Shown: one piece after another, positions 1 to 11,340 of the stretch
Numbering within the stretch: position 1 is the first letter of the stretch
How the letters are laid out: every line of letters begins with the position of its first letter
DNA from: Torymus aiolomorphi
Taxonomy: Eukaryota > Arthropoda > Insecta > Hymenoptera > Torymidae
Assembly (NCBI GenBank): GCA_036365515.1
Contig: CM070873.1
Coordinates: 74,116,529 to 74,180,528, forward strand
Length of the DNA stretch: 64,000 nt
Direction of reading: 5' to 3'
Position numbers and translations under genes: made by a program
Notes under the pieces: model-generated
Told to the model about the DNA's origin: nothing
What the model saw: the letters and a program-made list of their open reading frames with translations, nothing else
Database searches by the model: none

Positions 1-1600
1 TTTCTTCTTTCGTACTCACATCTTTACCTAATTTAATAAAGCAGTTTAATTTATTTATAGTGCTGTTAATGACCTGTGTGTTATATTTTCTAAAAAATCT
101 TAAAATAATTGAATTGAGTTCATTCACGTATGGAATGACTATGTGAAATCTATTTTGTTCCAACTGTGGTATAGTTTTATTGGCGTAATTTATGCTTCTG
201 AGTCTTATTTTTATATAGTTATTAATAAATTCTATAGGATAGTCATTCATAGTTAAAAACTGCTTAATTAATTTTAGGTTTACATTATGGAATGATGTGT
301 GTGAAAGATTGATTGCTCTGTCTACAAGTGAGTAAATAATCGCTATTTTGTTTTTAATAGGATGTTGCGAGTTAAAATTTAGAAATCTACCCGAAAACGT
401 TGGTTTTCTATACCAATTAGTTATTATTTTTTTGTTTTTTATTATAACTTCGATATCTAAAAAACTGATTTTATTATTATTACACGATGTTTCAGTCGTA
501 AACTGTAAGTTTTTGTCATAACTATTAAAAACGTCTCGTGTATAATTAATTAGGTTTCTTGGCACACATAACAAAATATCATCTACATAACGAAAATAAA
601 ATATACTATCGAAACAAAGTTTATTTAATGCATAAGATTCCAAATCTTGCATTACGATATCAGCTAGAATGGGGCTAATAGGATTTCCCATCGCTGAACC
701 AAACTTTTGTTTGTAAAATTGGTCGTTAAATTGAAAGTAGTTATTTTGTAGTATAAACTTTATTGATCCTATAAATTCACTGCAAGTTAAATTTGTATAA
801 TTATATAATTGTGTCCAACGTTTTTCAATAGCTACACAAATCAAATATTCGGGTACATTTGTAAATAGACTGACCACATCCAAACTAATAATTTCAAAGC
901 CATCGGGAATAGTAATGACTTCTATTTTCTTTTTTAATTCGAGGCTGTTACTGACATGTGAAGACGGTTTTTTAAGATGTTTATATAAGAAGTTAGCAAA
1001 AATCTTGGAAATATTGTAGGTAGGAGAGTTTATAGCAGAAATGATCGGCCGCACTGGATTATTTTCTTTGTGTATTTTGATAAGGCCATAACCTTTAGAA
1101 ATATTACATTTTTGTGCTACGCGCGGTATAGTTGTATCATTCAACAAAAAATTCTTATCATTTAATTTATTAATGTGTAATCTGGTATTTCTTTCTAATG
1201 TAGATAGCGGATTTCTTTTTACTTTCTCATAGTATTTTTTATCATTGAATAGAGTAGTCATTTTTTCTAAATAATCGGTTTTCTTGATAATGACCGTTGC
1301 ATTACCTTTATCTGCTTTTGTAATTAATAGATCTTTATTTTGTTTTATAAAGGTTTTTGTTAAATTGATATCAATTCTAATCTGTTTTTCAAAGGTTGAA
1401 TTTTTTGAAAGATCTCTATTCTGAAATTTACTAATAATTGACAGGAAATGGGAACGTATTTTGTTAGTCTGTTTTAAATCTTTATATTTATTTAAATATA
1501 CCTCTAAATTTTTAATCATTTCCAAGATCACCTTATTGTCTAACTTCTCGTTAAAATTAAACTTTTCGCCTAGTCTTAATACGTTTACACGGCTTGTCAT
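1..1600 (-). CDS. Penelope-like element reverse transcriptase ORF (partial, runs off window)
   Basis: Reading the minus strand from an ATG at 1600-1598 (directly preceded by an in-frame TAA) I find no stop down to base 1, about 533 codons. The protein has the PLE reverse-transcriptase signature: ITKADKGNATVII, YGLIKIHKENNPVRPIISA, SLDVVSLFTNVP, AMGNPISPILADIVMQDLE and the catalytic FRYVDDIL (about 561-596). The thumb NWYRKPTFSGRFL follows. In PLEs a GIY-YIG endonuclease follows the RT; it would lie left of base 1. PLEs copy their RNA into chromosomal nicks, using RT related to telomerase. The frame is uninterrupted, unlike every other retroelement frame here, so this copy is probably young. 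The errantivirus env-like frame ends just upstream, suggesting the PLE landed there. The family assignment is firm; activity is not shown. Confidence 0.93.
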   Translation of the reverse strand, partial: MTSRVNVLRLGEKFNFNEKLDNKVILEMIKNLEVYLNKYKDLKQTNKIRSHFLSIISKFQNRDLSKNSTFEKQIRIDINLTKTFIKQNKDLLITKADKGNATVIIKKTDYLEKMTTLFNDKKYYEKVKRNPLSTLERNTRLHINKLNDKNFLLNDTTIPRVAQKCNISKGYGLIKIHKENNPVRPIISAINSPTYNISKIFANFLYKHLKKPSSHVSNSLELKKKIEVITIPDGFEIISLDVVSLFTNVPEYLICVAIEKRWTQLYNYTNLTCSEFIGSIKFILQNNYFQFNDQFYKQKFGSAMGNPISPILADIVMQDLESYALNKLCFDSIFYFRYVDDILLCVPRNLINYTRDVFNSYDKNLQFTTETSCNNNKISFLDIEVIIKNKKIITNWYRKPTFSGRFLNFNSQHPIKNKIAIIYSLVDRAINLSHTSFHNVNLKLIKQFLTMNDYPIEFINNYIKIRLRSINYANKTIPQLEQNRFHIVIPYVNELNSIILRFFRKYNTQVINSTINKLNCFIKLGKDVSTKEE

Positions 1601-1690
1601 TTACCATCCTGACTCCTTGGACAGCACGACCGTTAGTATCGATAGAACAAAGAACTCTTGAAGCAGCTGTCGTTAGAATCCTCATCTCAA
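1601..1690 (-). other. PLE 5' leader / junction with Gypsy element
   Basis: This short stretch lies between the start of the PLE frame and the end of the env-like frame. It should contain the PLE 5' boundary. I see no hammerhead core and cannot define target duplications because the other end of the PLE is outside the window. Confidence 0.4.
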
Positions 1691-2092
1691 TCAATGTAAG
1701 TAGTTGTTTATCTTTTCTAAATCGTTTGGATCTGGATTCCCAAAAATATATTTTATAGCTGTGTCTAATCCGTTTATTAACCCTCTTTTCGTTTTCATGT
1801 TTGATGGCATTATTATCTGTAGATTCTGGTGTATTTCATTACATAGAATTTCGGCTTGCTTTAATAAACTCGATTCTCTTAATTCGCCTTGGTTAGATAA
1901 TATTCTATAGCTAGCTGTTATATGTTTGAAAGTTTTCAAAAGCGTAGTAACGTCGATGTTGAAATGTAGGTAATGATAACTTCCAACTATTCTCCCAGTT
2001 CCTTGTTGGTAATCGTAATGCGTCTTATTTTGGTTGTTTTTGCTACTCTCCGCGAGCAGAGCTATGAGCATCAAGATTAGTGCCGTCTTCAT
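1691..2092 (-). pseudogene. Errantivirus-type env-like protein, N-terminal part only
   Basis: A 133-residue frame opens with a hydrophobic signal-like segment ([16 protein letters not shown]). It contains a dibasic, furin-like site (KTKR) followed by a GLINGL... segment, the arrangement typical of errantivirus (Gypsy) envelope-like proteins. Its start overlaps the end of the integrase frame by about 50 bases, as in errantiviruses where env is made from a spliced RNA. Family members are usually several hundred residues, so this copy has lost most of its ectodomain and the membrane anchor. The stop at 1691-1693 is next to the PLE junction, so the truncation probably comes from that insertion. 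Described as a broken endogenous copy only. Confidence 0.7.
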
Positions 2093-3503
2093 TGTCCTGC
2101 AAAGAAGAAGTTTCTCTTATTCTTTTGGCACTTCGTAAATTATATCGGCGTTCTTGACCATGCATATAGCAACCTAACGAGGGGCCTTGTGTCTCTAGAA
2201 GTAATTTTTGATATCGTGGTGCGGTTTCGTCGCTTTGTTGTTGATAGGTTTTCATGTAAATTACTTTATTTTCCAACGATTTGTCAGGACTATTAGGTAA
2301 CTTTTGTTGCTCTTTTTGGTTTCTATATAGCGTGTCATAAAAAGGTAAAATTTCATTTTTTCTGATTTCATTATATCTTTCTATGGTATCGGCATCGGGC
2401 TCGATAATGTGTTTCTGTAGTTCGTCATAAGGTCCATATAACAGTGTAAAAGGCGTATAGTTAGTTGTAGAGTGTATACTCTGATTGTATATTAAGAGAG
2501 CGGTGATCATAAGATTTTTCACTCTTTCTTTTTGGTTTTGATTGGATAAAATACTTAATTTTTCCTTTAAGGTTGAATGCAGTCTTTCTATCGGTCCATT
2601 CGATGTATATCTGTTTATCGTTGTTTGATGATATTGAATTCTATGTATGCGGCAAAACTCCTTAAATACTGTTGAGTTGAATTCACTTTCGTTGTCTGTC
2701 GTAATTTTATCCGGAAAGTTATGGTGTGAGGCAAAGTGTCTCAATTTGTTTATCATGGTCGTGGCATTTCCATCTGGTAGATAATAGGCTTGAGCATATT
2801 TGGAAAAAATATTTAGAATTGTTAAAAATTTATCCTTGTTGAAATGAAATACGTCCATGTATATATGTTCGAGCCGTCTTCTAGCTATAATAGGGCCGTA
2901 TGTTTCTGTGTCATATGGGTTTCTCTCATACTTATGCTCTAGCCATATTTCACATTGATTTATAAAATTTTGAATCAGTCGATCTATATTAAGTGTATAG
3001 AGTTTTCTCTTAAAGTGTAATAAGGTCTCTCGAATACCGTTATGATTTTGATTATGATATGTCTCGAGTTCTTTTATGAAATTATTTTTATCAATCGTAG
3101 GTGTATACGTGGTTGTTTTGATTAGTTTTAATTTTTCGTTGAAATGATCCTTCAATATTCTATACGTAATTCTTTCCAATTCTTCGGTCGTAAAGTAGAT
3201 ACCATGTTGCTTATCGGGTTTAATATTTTCCTTGAAAAACTTAAGTAAATGTGTTTCTGCATTTGATTTATTAATTTTCACCGTGTATTGTATTTTAAGT
3301 TTATCTTTGTTTACTTTTAAGTTGTAATCATTTCCTCCTTTGATGATAATGCTGTAATTAAAAGCGTGAACATTTTTGTCTGTTATAGGTAGTAAAAAGG
3401 TCGGATTTTCTTCAGCTGTGTGGACTGTTGCCATGTCGTCGTCAAATATTTCGTCCATTTCTTTGGATGTAACAGGTGCATCGTCAGGTGTTTGAGGGAC
3501 CAC
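2043..3503 (-). CDS. Gypsy/errantivirus integrase (end of pol)
   Basis: This 486-codon open frame carries the integrase core. The first Asp is in [16 protein letters not shown], the second in TDNESEFNS and the Glu in [15 protein letters not shown], giving the DDE triad. The [10 protein letters not shown] segment and a basic C-terminus follow. The N-terminal part ([13 protein letters not shown]) resembles the His/Cys zinc-binding region. The same frame continues upstream of the nominal Met into the RNase H end (YVADALSR, about 3560), so the Met at 3503 is not a true start; this is the tail of a pol polyprotein. It would join element cDNA into chromosomes. It is the best-preserved segment of an otherwise decayed element. 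Confidence 0.88.
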   Translation of the reverse strand: MVPQTPDDAPVTSKEMDEIFDDDMATVHTAEENPTFLLPITDKNVHAFNYSIIIKGGNDYNLKVNKDKLKIQYTVKINKSNAETHLLKFFKENIKPDKQHGIYFTTEELERITYRILKDHFNEKLKLIKTTTYTPTIDKNNFIKELETYHNQNHNGIRETLLHFKRKLYTLNIDRLIQNFINQCEIWLEHKYERNPYDTETYGPIIARRRLEHIYMDVFHFNKDKFLTILNIFSKYAQAYYLPDGNATTMINKLRHFASHHNFPDKITTDNESEFNSTVFKEFCRIHRIQYHQTTINRYTSNGPIERLHSTLKEKLSILSNQNQKERVKNLMITALLIYNQSIHSTTNYTPFTLLYGPYDELQKHIIEPDADTIERYNEIRKNEILPFYDTLYRNQKEQQKLPNSPDKSLENKVIYMKTYQQQSDETAPRYQKLLLETQGPSLGCYMHGQERRYNLRSAKRIRETSSLQDNEDGTNLDAHSSARGE

Positions 3504-4898
3504 TGAGAGTGAGTTTTCTTCTATTGTTTTATTAGCATTAATTTCAATTCGACTCAGTGCGTCGGCGACATATTTTTCAGAATCCTTTTTGTATTTTATT
3601 ATGTAATTATATTCTTCTAATCTTAGTCTCCATCTAATCAGTCTAGCGTTAGGCGTTTTTAAAGAATAGAGCCAGTTTAATGGCTTATGATCTGTTACAA
3701 TCGTAAATTTCCTACCATAGATATATGGTCTAAATTGTCTTCATGCCATCTACTATTGCCAGTAATTCTTTCTCTATCGCCGGATAGCTTTGTTCTGCTG
3801 AGTTTAATGTCCTCGAATAACACGAGATAAGATGTTGTTCTTGGGATAAAACTGCACCTATTGCTAAGTTTGAGGCATCGGTTGTGATAGTAAATGGTTT
3901 GGTAAAGTCTGGGTAGACGAGTACTGGTGCGTTAGTGATCAATTCCTTGAGTTTCTAGAACGCTTCATTATAGTCTTTATCTTCTGGATCTATTTTTTAT
4001 TTTTTCTTGAGTGATTTTGTCATTGGTTTTGCTATTTTTGCGTAATTTTTTATGAACCTTTTGTAAAAGCCGGTTATTCTTAAAAATATTCTAACTTCTT
4101 TTTGGGTTTTAGGTATCGGATATTTTAGAATTGCTTTGATTTTATCGGGATTTGGTTTGATTCCGTCTGCTGTTATTATGTGGCCTAAAAATGGAACTTC
4201 TTTCCTTAGAAATTCACTCTTATCTAATTGAATTTTTAAACCGTATTGCTCTAGTTCTTCGAATATTAGCTTCAGATGTTGTAAATGTTCTTAGAGTGAT
4301 TTCGAAAATATTACTATATCGTCCATGTAAACGAAGCAGAATTTATGTAGATATTTCATTAAAATTCTATCCATCAGACGTTGAAAAGTAGCCGGAGCGT
4401 TTTTAAACCAAAAGGCATTCTTTTCAATTGAATCTTTGTTGACGGGTATTTGGTGGAAACCCTGTGCCAAATCTAATGTACTAAAGTAAGAACATTTGCC
4501 CAGATTTTCTAGGATGTCGTCCATTCTAAGTAATGGATATTTGTCTTCGATGGTGTTGTAGTTTAATTTACGATAATCTCCATTTTTACCATTACCATTT
4601 TCCATTTTTTTCTTCCACTTGCATCTTCTTTCTTCGGAACTATCCATACGGGGGATGAGTAGGGCGAGTTGCTTGGTTGAATAATTTCTTCGTCTAACAG
4701 TTCTCTGATTTGAGTTTGAATTTCTTCTTTTAGATGGTACGGGTATCTAAAACTCTTTACATAGATAGGGTGATCATCCTTTGTTCTTATATTGTGTGAA
4801 ACCGTAGAAGTCGCTGATAATTTTTTATTTTCATTGTACAAACAGTCTTTGTACTTCTGGCATAGTGCTGTAATTTTATATCTTTCTTCTTCGTTCAT
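3504..4898 (-). pseudogene. Gypsy pol: reverse transcriptase and RNase H, frameshifted
   Basis: The RT lies in two overlapping frames. 4563-4898 has the N-terminal fingers (DHPIYVKSFRYPYHLKEEI, SSPVWIVPKK); 4291-4647 has the palm (LAQGFHQIPV) and the catalytic YMDDIVIFSKSL. RNase H is in 3730-3942 ([18 protein letters not shown], with ELLAIVDGM) and continues after a frameshift near 3725-3735 as [19 protein letters not shown] and YVADALSR down to 3504. The stretch 3943-4290 encodes the RT thumb/connection with stops. Several frameshifts and stops therefore separate protease from integrase and this copy cannot make a full polymerase. The order PR-RT-RH-IN is that of Gypsy elements. Confidence 0.85.
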
Positions 4899-5335
4899 GT
4901 GATCAATTGATGATGATTCACTTTAACATTTTTATGATCGTTCGGTATATTTTTAAAGTAATTTATTTCAAATTTAGATGTGCTAAAAATTTGAGTTTTG
5001 TAATTAATATTCGCTTCCAAATTCTGCAAATCCTTATGTTCGATTAAACAATCGTACGTACAGTGCGATGTTGCTATTAAGAAAGTTATAGGTGTGTCCT
5101 CACTGTAGTCACGTAATATAGGAAAGGTAAGCGCATGTGTACCTTTCGTCGTTTTGTGCACCGATTTAATATCGAATTCGTGAGGAAATATAAATTTTGA
5201 ATATAGTTTATATGCAATTTTTGGATTGATAATGGATGATGAGGCTCCAGAATCGACGAGCATTTTAAGAGGTGGATTTGTCGTTATTAAGTGTGGTAAT
5301 TCGGGTGAAATTCTAATCGAATTTAAATTTATCAC
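4895..5335 (-). pseudogene. Gypsy aspartic protease domain
   Basis: The frame contains the retropepsin active-site motif MLVDSGASSSIINPKIA near its start and the downstream region expected before the RT. It overlaps the first RT frame by four bases, suggesting that one pol frame was broken by small indels. Retroelement proteases mature Gag and Pol. It is separated from the gag frame by about 60 bases with stops. Confidence 0.8.
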
Positions 5336-5398
5336 GTTGTTTCTGTTGTATTGGGGAGCTTGTTGAAAATTTTGGCAATTATCACTCTTGTCGTTTTC

Positions 5399-6540
5399 TT
5401 AATTAAATTCTTCATGGTCTGATACAGGTGAGTCATTTTGATAATTGATTGCTTCCTCTTCTCCTTGTTCTTGTTGATGATGCAACTCTTCAGCGATAAA
5501 GTTTGCTGGTCCTGTGCTCTTAAAGAAGTTCGTTCTTGGTTTAAAGTTATTTTGTGCTGGTGATTTATTTGATCTATTTGTTGGATTAACGCCTTGTTTG
5601 TTAGTATTTCTTGTACTAACTAACATCGGTGTTGGTTGATAATTTTGTTGTCTTGGCAGATTATTATTATTTTGACCAAAATTGTTATTATGATAATTTG
5701 TGGGGATAAATCCAGGTTGTGTTTGTGCAAATGCGGGTGTCGGTTGCAAATAAAATGGATTTACATTTGTTGAACTACTTGGTAAATTATTTGAAGGGTG
5801 AATAATTTTTTGATTACTATTAGTCGCAAATGGGTTTGTACTTTTAGCATTGATTGTACCGAATACGTTGGGCTTAGGTTTGTTATCACGCTGTCATGCG
5901 AAATTGAGGAAAGCACTTTGTTGTTCATGGTTGTCGTATTTACGGCATTTTATTATACATGCCTCAACGTCGTCTAAATCAAAATGTAGCAAGTAAAAAT
6001 GATAAGGCTCTTTAATACCACTTATAAAAGTACTTTTGGCTATGTTTTCAGAAAATGTATTAATACTTATACATTAGCAGCTCGATTATTTAACTGTATG
6101 TGTTCCTTTATTTATTTAGCCTGCTTTTGATTTCGTCCGCGTATTTTTCGTAAGACTGATTTGTCAATTGATAACATACACTTAGTCTGTTAAATAGTAA
6201 CTCCTCCGAACTTGGATCACTGAATCTATTAACTAAGAGCGTTTTACATGCGGCATATGTGGCCTGGTTATTTGCCACTATTAAGTCTAATGCTTCACCG
6301 CGAAGCTTTGATTTGATTAATGCGAATAATGCCTTGTTTATTGCATTATCTGCAGTCGCTACATTTTCTATGAATTTGTCGCATGTTTGTATAAAGTGCG
6401 ATGGGAGTCTTGTACCTCCTTCATATATGGGGATTTGGTTGATTATCTCCGTTATTTGCCATTTTGCTTTATCTTTGATTACGCTTCACGTAAAATCAAT
6501 TGCACTTAAAAGGATAGGGTTGGGTAGGATATAGGAAATT
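5399..6540 (-). pseudogene. Gypsy/errantivirus Gag, decayed
   Basis: The C-terminal part (5399 to about 5890) is Asn/Gln-rich (for example QPGFIPTNYHNNNFGQNNNN), typical of insect Gypsy Gag tails that lack a zinc knuckle. Further upstream on the minus strand, around 6120-6245, the capsid-like stretch TLLVNRFSDPSSEELLFNRL followed by SYEKYADEIK can be read, but stops and frameshifts separate it from the tail. No continuous Gag frame remains. The plus-strand frame at 6259-6534 is a shadow of this region. Confidence 0.65.
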
Positions 6541-7100
6541 TCAAAGACTTACTAGTTTGTCTTTAATGATTCTGGGTGAATCTCTGCTTGCAGGTGGATT
6601 CCAATCTTGACGTAGTAGGTTCCGTGATGATGGACGTTGAAACGCCAACTGCTTCCTCGCTGAAGATTTCCGTCACCAGGTTGAGGGAGAATCTGAGTTT
6701 TGCAGCTTCACGGTCCTGTCTCCGCAGCGTCAGTTATGTGGCAAGCCCCGGTGGATCATCAAGGAAAGGTAACACACACACAGGTAAGACTCGCCAAAGT
6801 AAGTAAGTAATCGAACAAAGGGTGTTGATTAGAATAATGATTTATTAAAACGTCGTTACAGGTTAGATGCCCGACAGAGACTGGCGATCGTCGATGCGAA
6901 GTGCAGTAAGAGAGTATAAAGAGAGTATATGTATAAAGTATATATGAAAAGTATATATTGCATCTTCATTGTCTTCTGGCTTCCCTTTGTCCATGCAGAT
7001 TTATTTTAAACAATTATAAAGTCTATGCAAGGGTAGCCAAAAAAAGCTTTTAACCCTGCTTGGAGGCAAATTACCCGACTTGCACGTGACAATAGCTAGG
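6541..7100 (-). other. Probable 5' leader and LTR remnant of the minus-strand Gypsy element
   Basis: This stretch lies upstream of gag on the minus strand. It contains a minus-strand AATAAA at about 6840-6845 and, read on the minus strand, a TGGCGAG sequence near 6790 that could be part of a primer site. I found no second copy, because the other LTR is missing with the truncated env end. LTR identity is inferred from position only. Confidence 0.3.
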
Positions 7101-7399
7101 AATATTGCTTGTGAAGGCCGAGCAATTCTTTAAGCAATTAACCAGGACAACAAGGGGGATAGTATTAATTATTTATTAATTACTTATAACTTTATTTGCT
7201 AACATTTATTTATAAAATTCACCTCCATGTTGGGCAAGAAACGTGCACGCGGGTGGGGAAGGGTACCAATGGTTTCTCGGTTGGAGAACCACAAATCGAG
7301 AGTCCGGAGGTTAAATTTGTTGCTCGCGGAAAATTTTTAATTTTGTGGGATATGTCGCATAAACGTTTGCGCGGGCGACGTATTCAATTGTCCGCGTGG

Positions 7400-7860
7400 T
7401 AATTTTGGTGCTGCGCATGCTCAACACGGTTGAAAATTAATTTGAAATTTCGTTAGCGCATGCGACGAGAAGATTGCGCCCCCATCAACTTTGATGTTGC
7501 GCATGCGCAGCACAAGAAAAATTTCATTTGAAATTTCGCCCACGCTCATTCATTTGCGTGTGGGATAAATTAATTTGCGCACGCGAAAATTTGTGGTTGG
7601 GCATACACAGTATAAGAATAATTGGATTGAAATTTTGATTAGGCGGATTCGTTTGCGCATGCGAGGGGCGCATTTGCTCGTACGTTAGTTTTGCAGCCGC
7701 GTCTGCACAACGCCGGGAATCGCGATTTGAAAATCGGCGCCTGCTAAATCATTTGCGCATGCGACAACTACGTTTGCGCACGGCTTAAAATCATTGAATT
7801 ACGTTTGCGCAATACGTAAAAGCGCCATAACCTCCAAGCAGGTACAGAAAAGTGAGTTTT
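7400..7860. repeat. Cluster of GCGCATGCG palindromes
   Basis: GCGCATGC occurs at about 7414, 7454, 7499, 7635 and 7755. Near-variants TTGCGCACGCG and TTTGCGCA lie between them, as do repeated GAAATTTCG blocks. TGCGCATGCGCA at about 7498 equals the consensus site of NRF-1-type factors (insect relative: Ewg). The cluster sits just upstream of the plus-strand Gypsy frame and could be LTR promoter sequence. No frame is convincing here. Confidence 0.5.
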
Positions 7861-8026
7861 CACGGTCTAGCGAGCGAAGATCAAACCACCAGTCGGAATT
7901 CCATAGTTCCTTAGCCAGTGGTAATCCAAAAGGTACCTTGTAAAGGACTGGCTGTGCATAAGTACTTTCAAGTTACGGGTAGTTTAACTTGATATACCTT
8001 GTACACATAAGTGGCGCACGAGTTCT

Positions 8027-8653
8027 GTGATGGTGTACTACATCCAGAAAGCCGTGGAGAATTGGGGGTTGTCACTCACGCAATGTGAGATTGAGAGATG
8101 CCTGGCGCATTTGGAGATGAGATGCCATGGCACGCTATTCAGGAATCTGGACAGGTTAAGCAAGTGGGTGCTGGGCATCTACATCCCAGAAGACTTTCAA
8201 AAGCCAGCGGAGTCGGGAGATGTTATCGCCAGGTAGAAAACGCTGAGGGAAGAGCTTCTGGGCAAACTCCTCATGAAAGATGACGGCACCTTCGTACAAA
8301 CCTTCAAGTGGGAGATACACCCTCTGGGGGTAGTACTGAAGAGCGAGTCGAGCCTTAAGATCCTGAAGGTGACGACAGCAGAGGCGGCTTCACAGGCCCA
8401 ACACCCACATCCCCATGAGTTCACGGCAAATGACCAGAGCGCGGACGCCATAGAGACCTCGCGGCAACACCAAGGAGACCAGAATGCGCAACGCCACGAG
8501 CAGCACAGCAACGCACCAGAATCAGGAAGGGGATCTGAAGATGAACAACGGCCGCAACCAGAAGACATGCTGCATCTCCTGTCGAGTGACGAAACGGAGT
8601 TCCAGCTGCCTAGGGACGTCGACAGTGGGAAAAAATGGACAAAATTCTTGTGA
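8027..8653 (+). pseudogene. N-terminal (Gag-like?) frame of a second Gypsy element
   Basis: The frame from 8027 stays open to a TGA at 8651-8653 apart from one TAG at 8234-8236, about 208 codons. It is rich in Gln, Glu, His and Pro in its second half and I recognise no capsid or zinc knuckle motif. It is called Gag-like only from its position upstream of an integrase on the same strand and similar GC content. The protease, RT and RNase H expected between them are absent. Confidence 0.4.
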
Positions 8654-8852
8654 CAGCTCAGTTTTTTACTGCTACTTAGGGGTCAACTTTGTACGAGCAT
8701 TTCGGGCCGTACTTGACCAGGATACGGATAGGCTATTCTGCAAGGACGCAGAAGCCTATGTCGAACTGGAGGTTACCAGCTTGACAACCGATCCCCACGC
8801 AGTGTCTGCCACTGGGCCAGACGACGCCATTATCTTCAGCGAGAGGTGCTGA

Positions 8853-9722
8853 AGGCCGAGTTGGAATAAGAGAGCTCCAGCCGGTCTCATGGGACGCCGA
8901 GACGTCGAGAAACCATGGCAGATCGTGGCTGGAGATATCATCGGACCACTGCCTCGCACCTCCAAAGGCTTCGAGTACATCCTCGTACTCCAAGACATTT
9001 TCACCAGGTAGGTGGAGGCCTCCCCAATACGCAAGGCAAATGCTAAGATGGTGGAAGGGGAGCTGAATCGGAAGATCTTCCTCCGGTTCGGCTGCCCGGA
9101 AGGCTTCCTCTCTGACAACGGTACAGATGTTAAGAACCATGTCGTGGAAGACCTCCTGAAGGAGCCAGGTGTGCGTCACACCAACACTCCAACCTACCAC
9201 CCTCAGACTAATCCGGTGGAGCGCGTCAACCGTACTATGAAGACGATGGTCGCTTCTTACATTATGGAGCGGCACACCACGTGGGACGAGAAGCTTCCGG
9301 AACTTCTCTTCACTATGAACACCGCTGTGCAGAGCTCCACCGTTATGAGCCCGGCCTTGCTACTCTATGGTAGGCCACCAAAACCCCCTGGCACGTAGCA
9401 TAGTCTGCAAGAGGTTGCGGCAGAAATCCCGGCTCAAGAGCAAAGCTTAGCTCACCGGAAGGAGCGGCTCGACGTCCTTCCTGAACTACATCAACGAGCC
9501 GCCTTCCAGACGAGGGCAGCTCAGGACCGCCAAGCCACGTATTACGCCGCTGACAGGCGAGAGAAGCGTAGCCACATGCTTTCCTCGGCTATCAAAAGCA
9601 TTACGGCGAAGTTAGCACCAAAGTTTGAAGGTCCGTATTGGATTACGGATGCCCTTGGCTCGAATACCTACCGGCTGGTAGGTGCAGGCAGCCAGGTCTG
9701 GAAAGTAGTGGCCGCGGAATAA
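8853..9722 (+). pseudogene. Gypsy-type integrase, two amber stops, RT region deleted
   Basis: One frame runs from 8853 to a TAA at 9720-9722, interrupted only by TAG at 9009-9011 and 9396-9398. It contains PWQIVAGDIIGPLP (first Asp), FLSDNGTDVKN (second Asp), HPQTNPVERVNRTMK (Glu), ALLLYGRPPKPP and a C-terminal KLAPKFEGPYWI module, the usual order in Gypsy integrases. The TAG at 9009 falls in the conserved FTRWVEA motif, where TGG (Trp) is expected. Upstream RT and RNase H are missing, so this is an internally deleted derivative. GC content is well above the flanking DNA. Confidence 0.85.
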
Positions 9723-11340
9723 ATCACGCCCTGCCACACCGAGTCATCCGAGCCCGATGAACCGGAGGGAAGAATCGGCCCGGAGCCCGCGTCAGCAAGC
9801 GAACCGCCCGTGGCTGCCCCGATAGGGGCAATTCCGAAGAGGATACGTGGAAGCAGCTGAGGGCCAGAGTCGAGATCGGGAGACTTACCGAGCCTGCTCC
9901 GACCGGGCCTTTCGCCACTGCTAACCTGCGTCGAGGACGCGGCTGTTCCTGAAAGTCCCGATTGACCACCGTCCCGTTTGACGGCCGGCGGGCCAACCAT
10001 CCGCCGAAGCCGCCGAAGCCGGCTCACTGATGAGAGGGTGCGCCTACCTCGCATTTAGGACGAATTCCTAAGTGTAGTTCAAATAATAAAAGGAGAGATA
10101 CCACCTACTTCATTGTTATGTCTCCTTATTTCAGCGCCCTTTCTCTTTTCCAATATAGCGTCCAGGGGATGCCAAATCTGGGTGGGGGTTGTACGGGCGC
10201 CGATATAAGACGCGAATAATCACGTATACAACGACGCGTGATTTGAATCTCGCGCGCTTGCACATATTGTGATTCGTACGCCACGTAGCGCGCTAACGAG
10301 GCAGACGGGGAAGAAGACGACGCTGCAGCCATGTCGATTCACGCCGTGGAACGCGAGAGACGCGAAAGAGTGTCTCCGCGCCGTGATATCGCTTTTGTGC
10401 CTGTTTCGCTGTGATATAGTCTCGCGCCTCCACTGCAACCGCCCAAGTCGCCGCGCCGCCACCAACGCAGAGCGAGAGAGAGACACTTCGACGCTGCGTT
10501 ATGGCTAGCCAACCACGCTAAGTAGGCGTTAAACCTTGTTGCGACGATTGAGTTTTGTTTTGCCACTCGCTCAGCAGCCGTGTGTGTGTGCGTACCCTAA
10601 ACTCGCGCGAATGTTAGGTCGGCGCACCGGCCGTCGTGACGTCAAGTCTCGGCCTGCGAGTTTCTGTTAATTGCTTTGTTCGGGTTTCACGCCCCTAGTG
10701 CGACCTACTTATTGCCGTCAATAAACTCTATTTTATTCTTTATTTATCGAATCACGCTTCGTTATTATTGCGTGCCTAACCTATGCATGATTCCCGAATA
10801 CTAACCTCTACCCATTTCAGCAGCTGCAGCTAGTCGCAGGCATTGCCTCCTGGAAGTACATCTGTAGCGGGAGTAAGTATTATCGAAGCCGCCTAGGTTT
10901 AACCTAGCGGCGTTATGCGGGAAAAACCGGTAAGGCAAACTGTACAGGTAAGGCTAGATCAAGCTAGCAGCGGCTATTTTGTGGGCAGTAGTTGGCAGCA
11001 GCGACGGCGCGCAGCGCCGGCTCTGGGGGGTAATTCTTAACCGATAAAACGCATCACTTGTCTCTGTCTTACGCACTGATTTTGTATCTTCTATCTTTGT
11101 TGTTTTGGTTTATCTATCGGTTTAGAATCAGGCCCCTGGTAGAAAGCGGCTTAGGCCCTCTACAATAGAAGCCGGGTTCGCCTGTACGTGGCCTGTGCCA
11201 CTGCACTTCTGACTGGCCCGCAGAAGATTCTAGAACGGCGAGTGACCCGGGCATATAGTACGCCCGTATCATCCCCGCGAACCCCTGAGAGTGATTACTA
11301 CCCTGTCATAGTTGCACCCCGTTACAATATTTTACCCGTA
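9723..11340 (+). other. GC-rich region downstream of Gypsy integrase, probable 3' UTR and LTR remnant
   Basis: No protein frame is convincing; overlapping frames on both strands are GC-driven. There is an AATAAA at about 10720 followed by T-rich sequence, as in an LTR R region, and CpG-rich sequence from 10140 to 10680. No matching copy is present upstream of 8027, so a 5'/3' LTR pair could not be shown. Confidence 0.35.

Noticed and set aside
8197..9275. Minus-strand frames of 120-180 codons (8197-8568, 8733-9275, 8756-9118)
   Set aside because: Antisense of the plus-strand Gypsy frames, which have clear integrase motifs.
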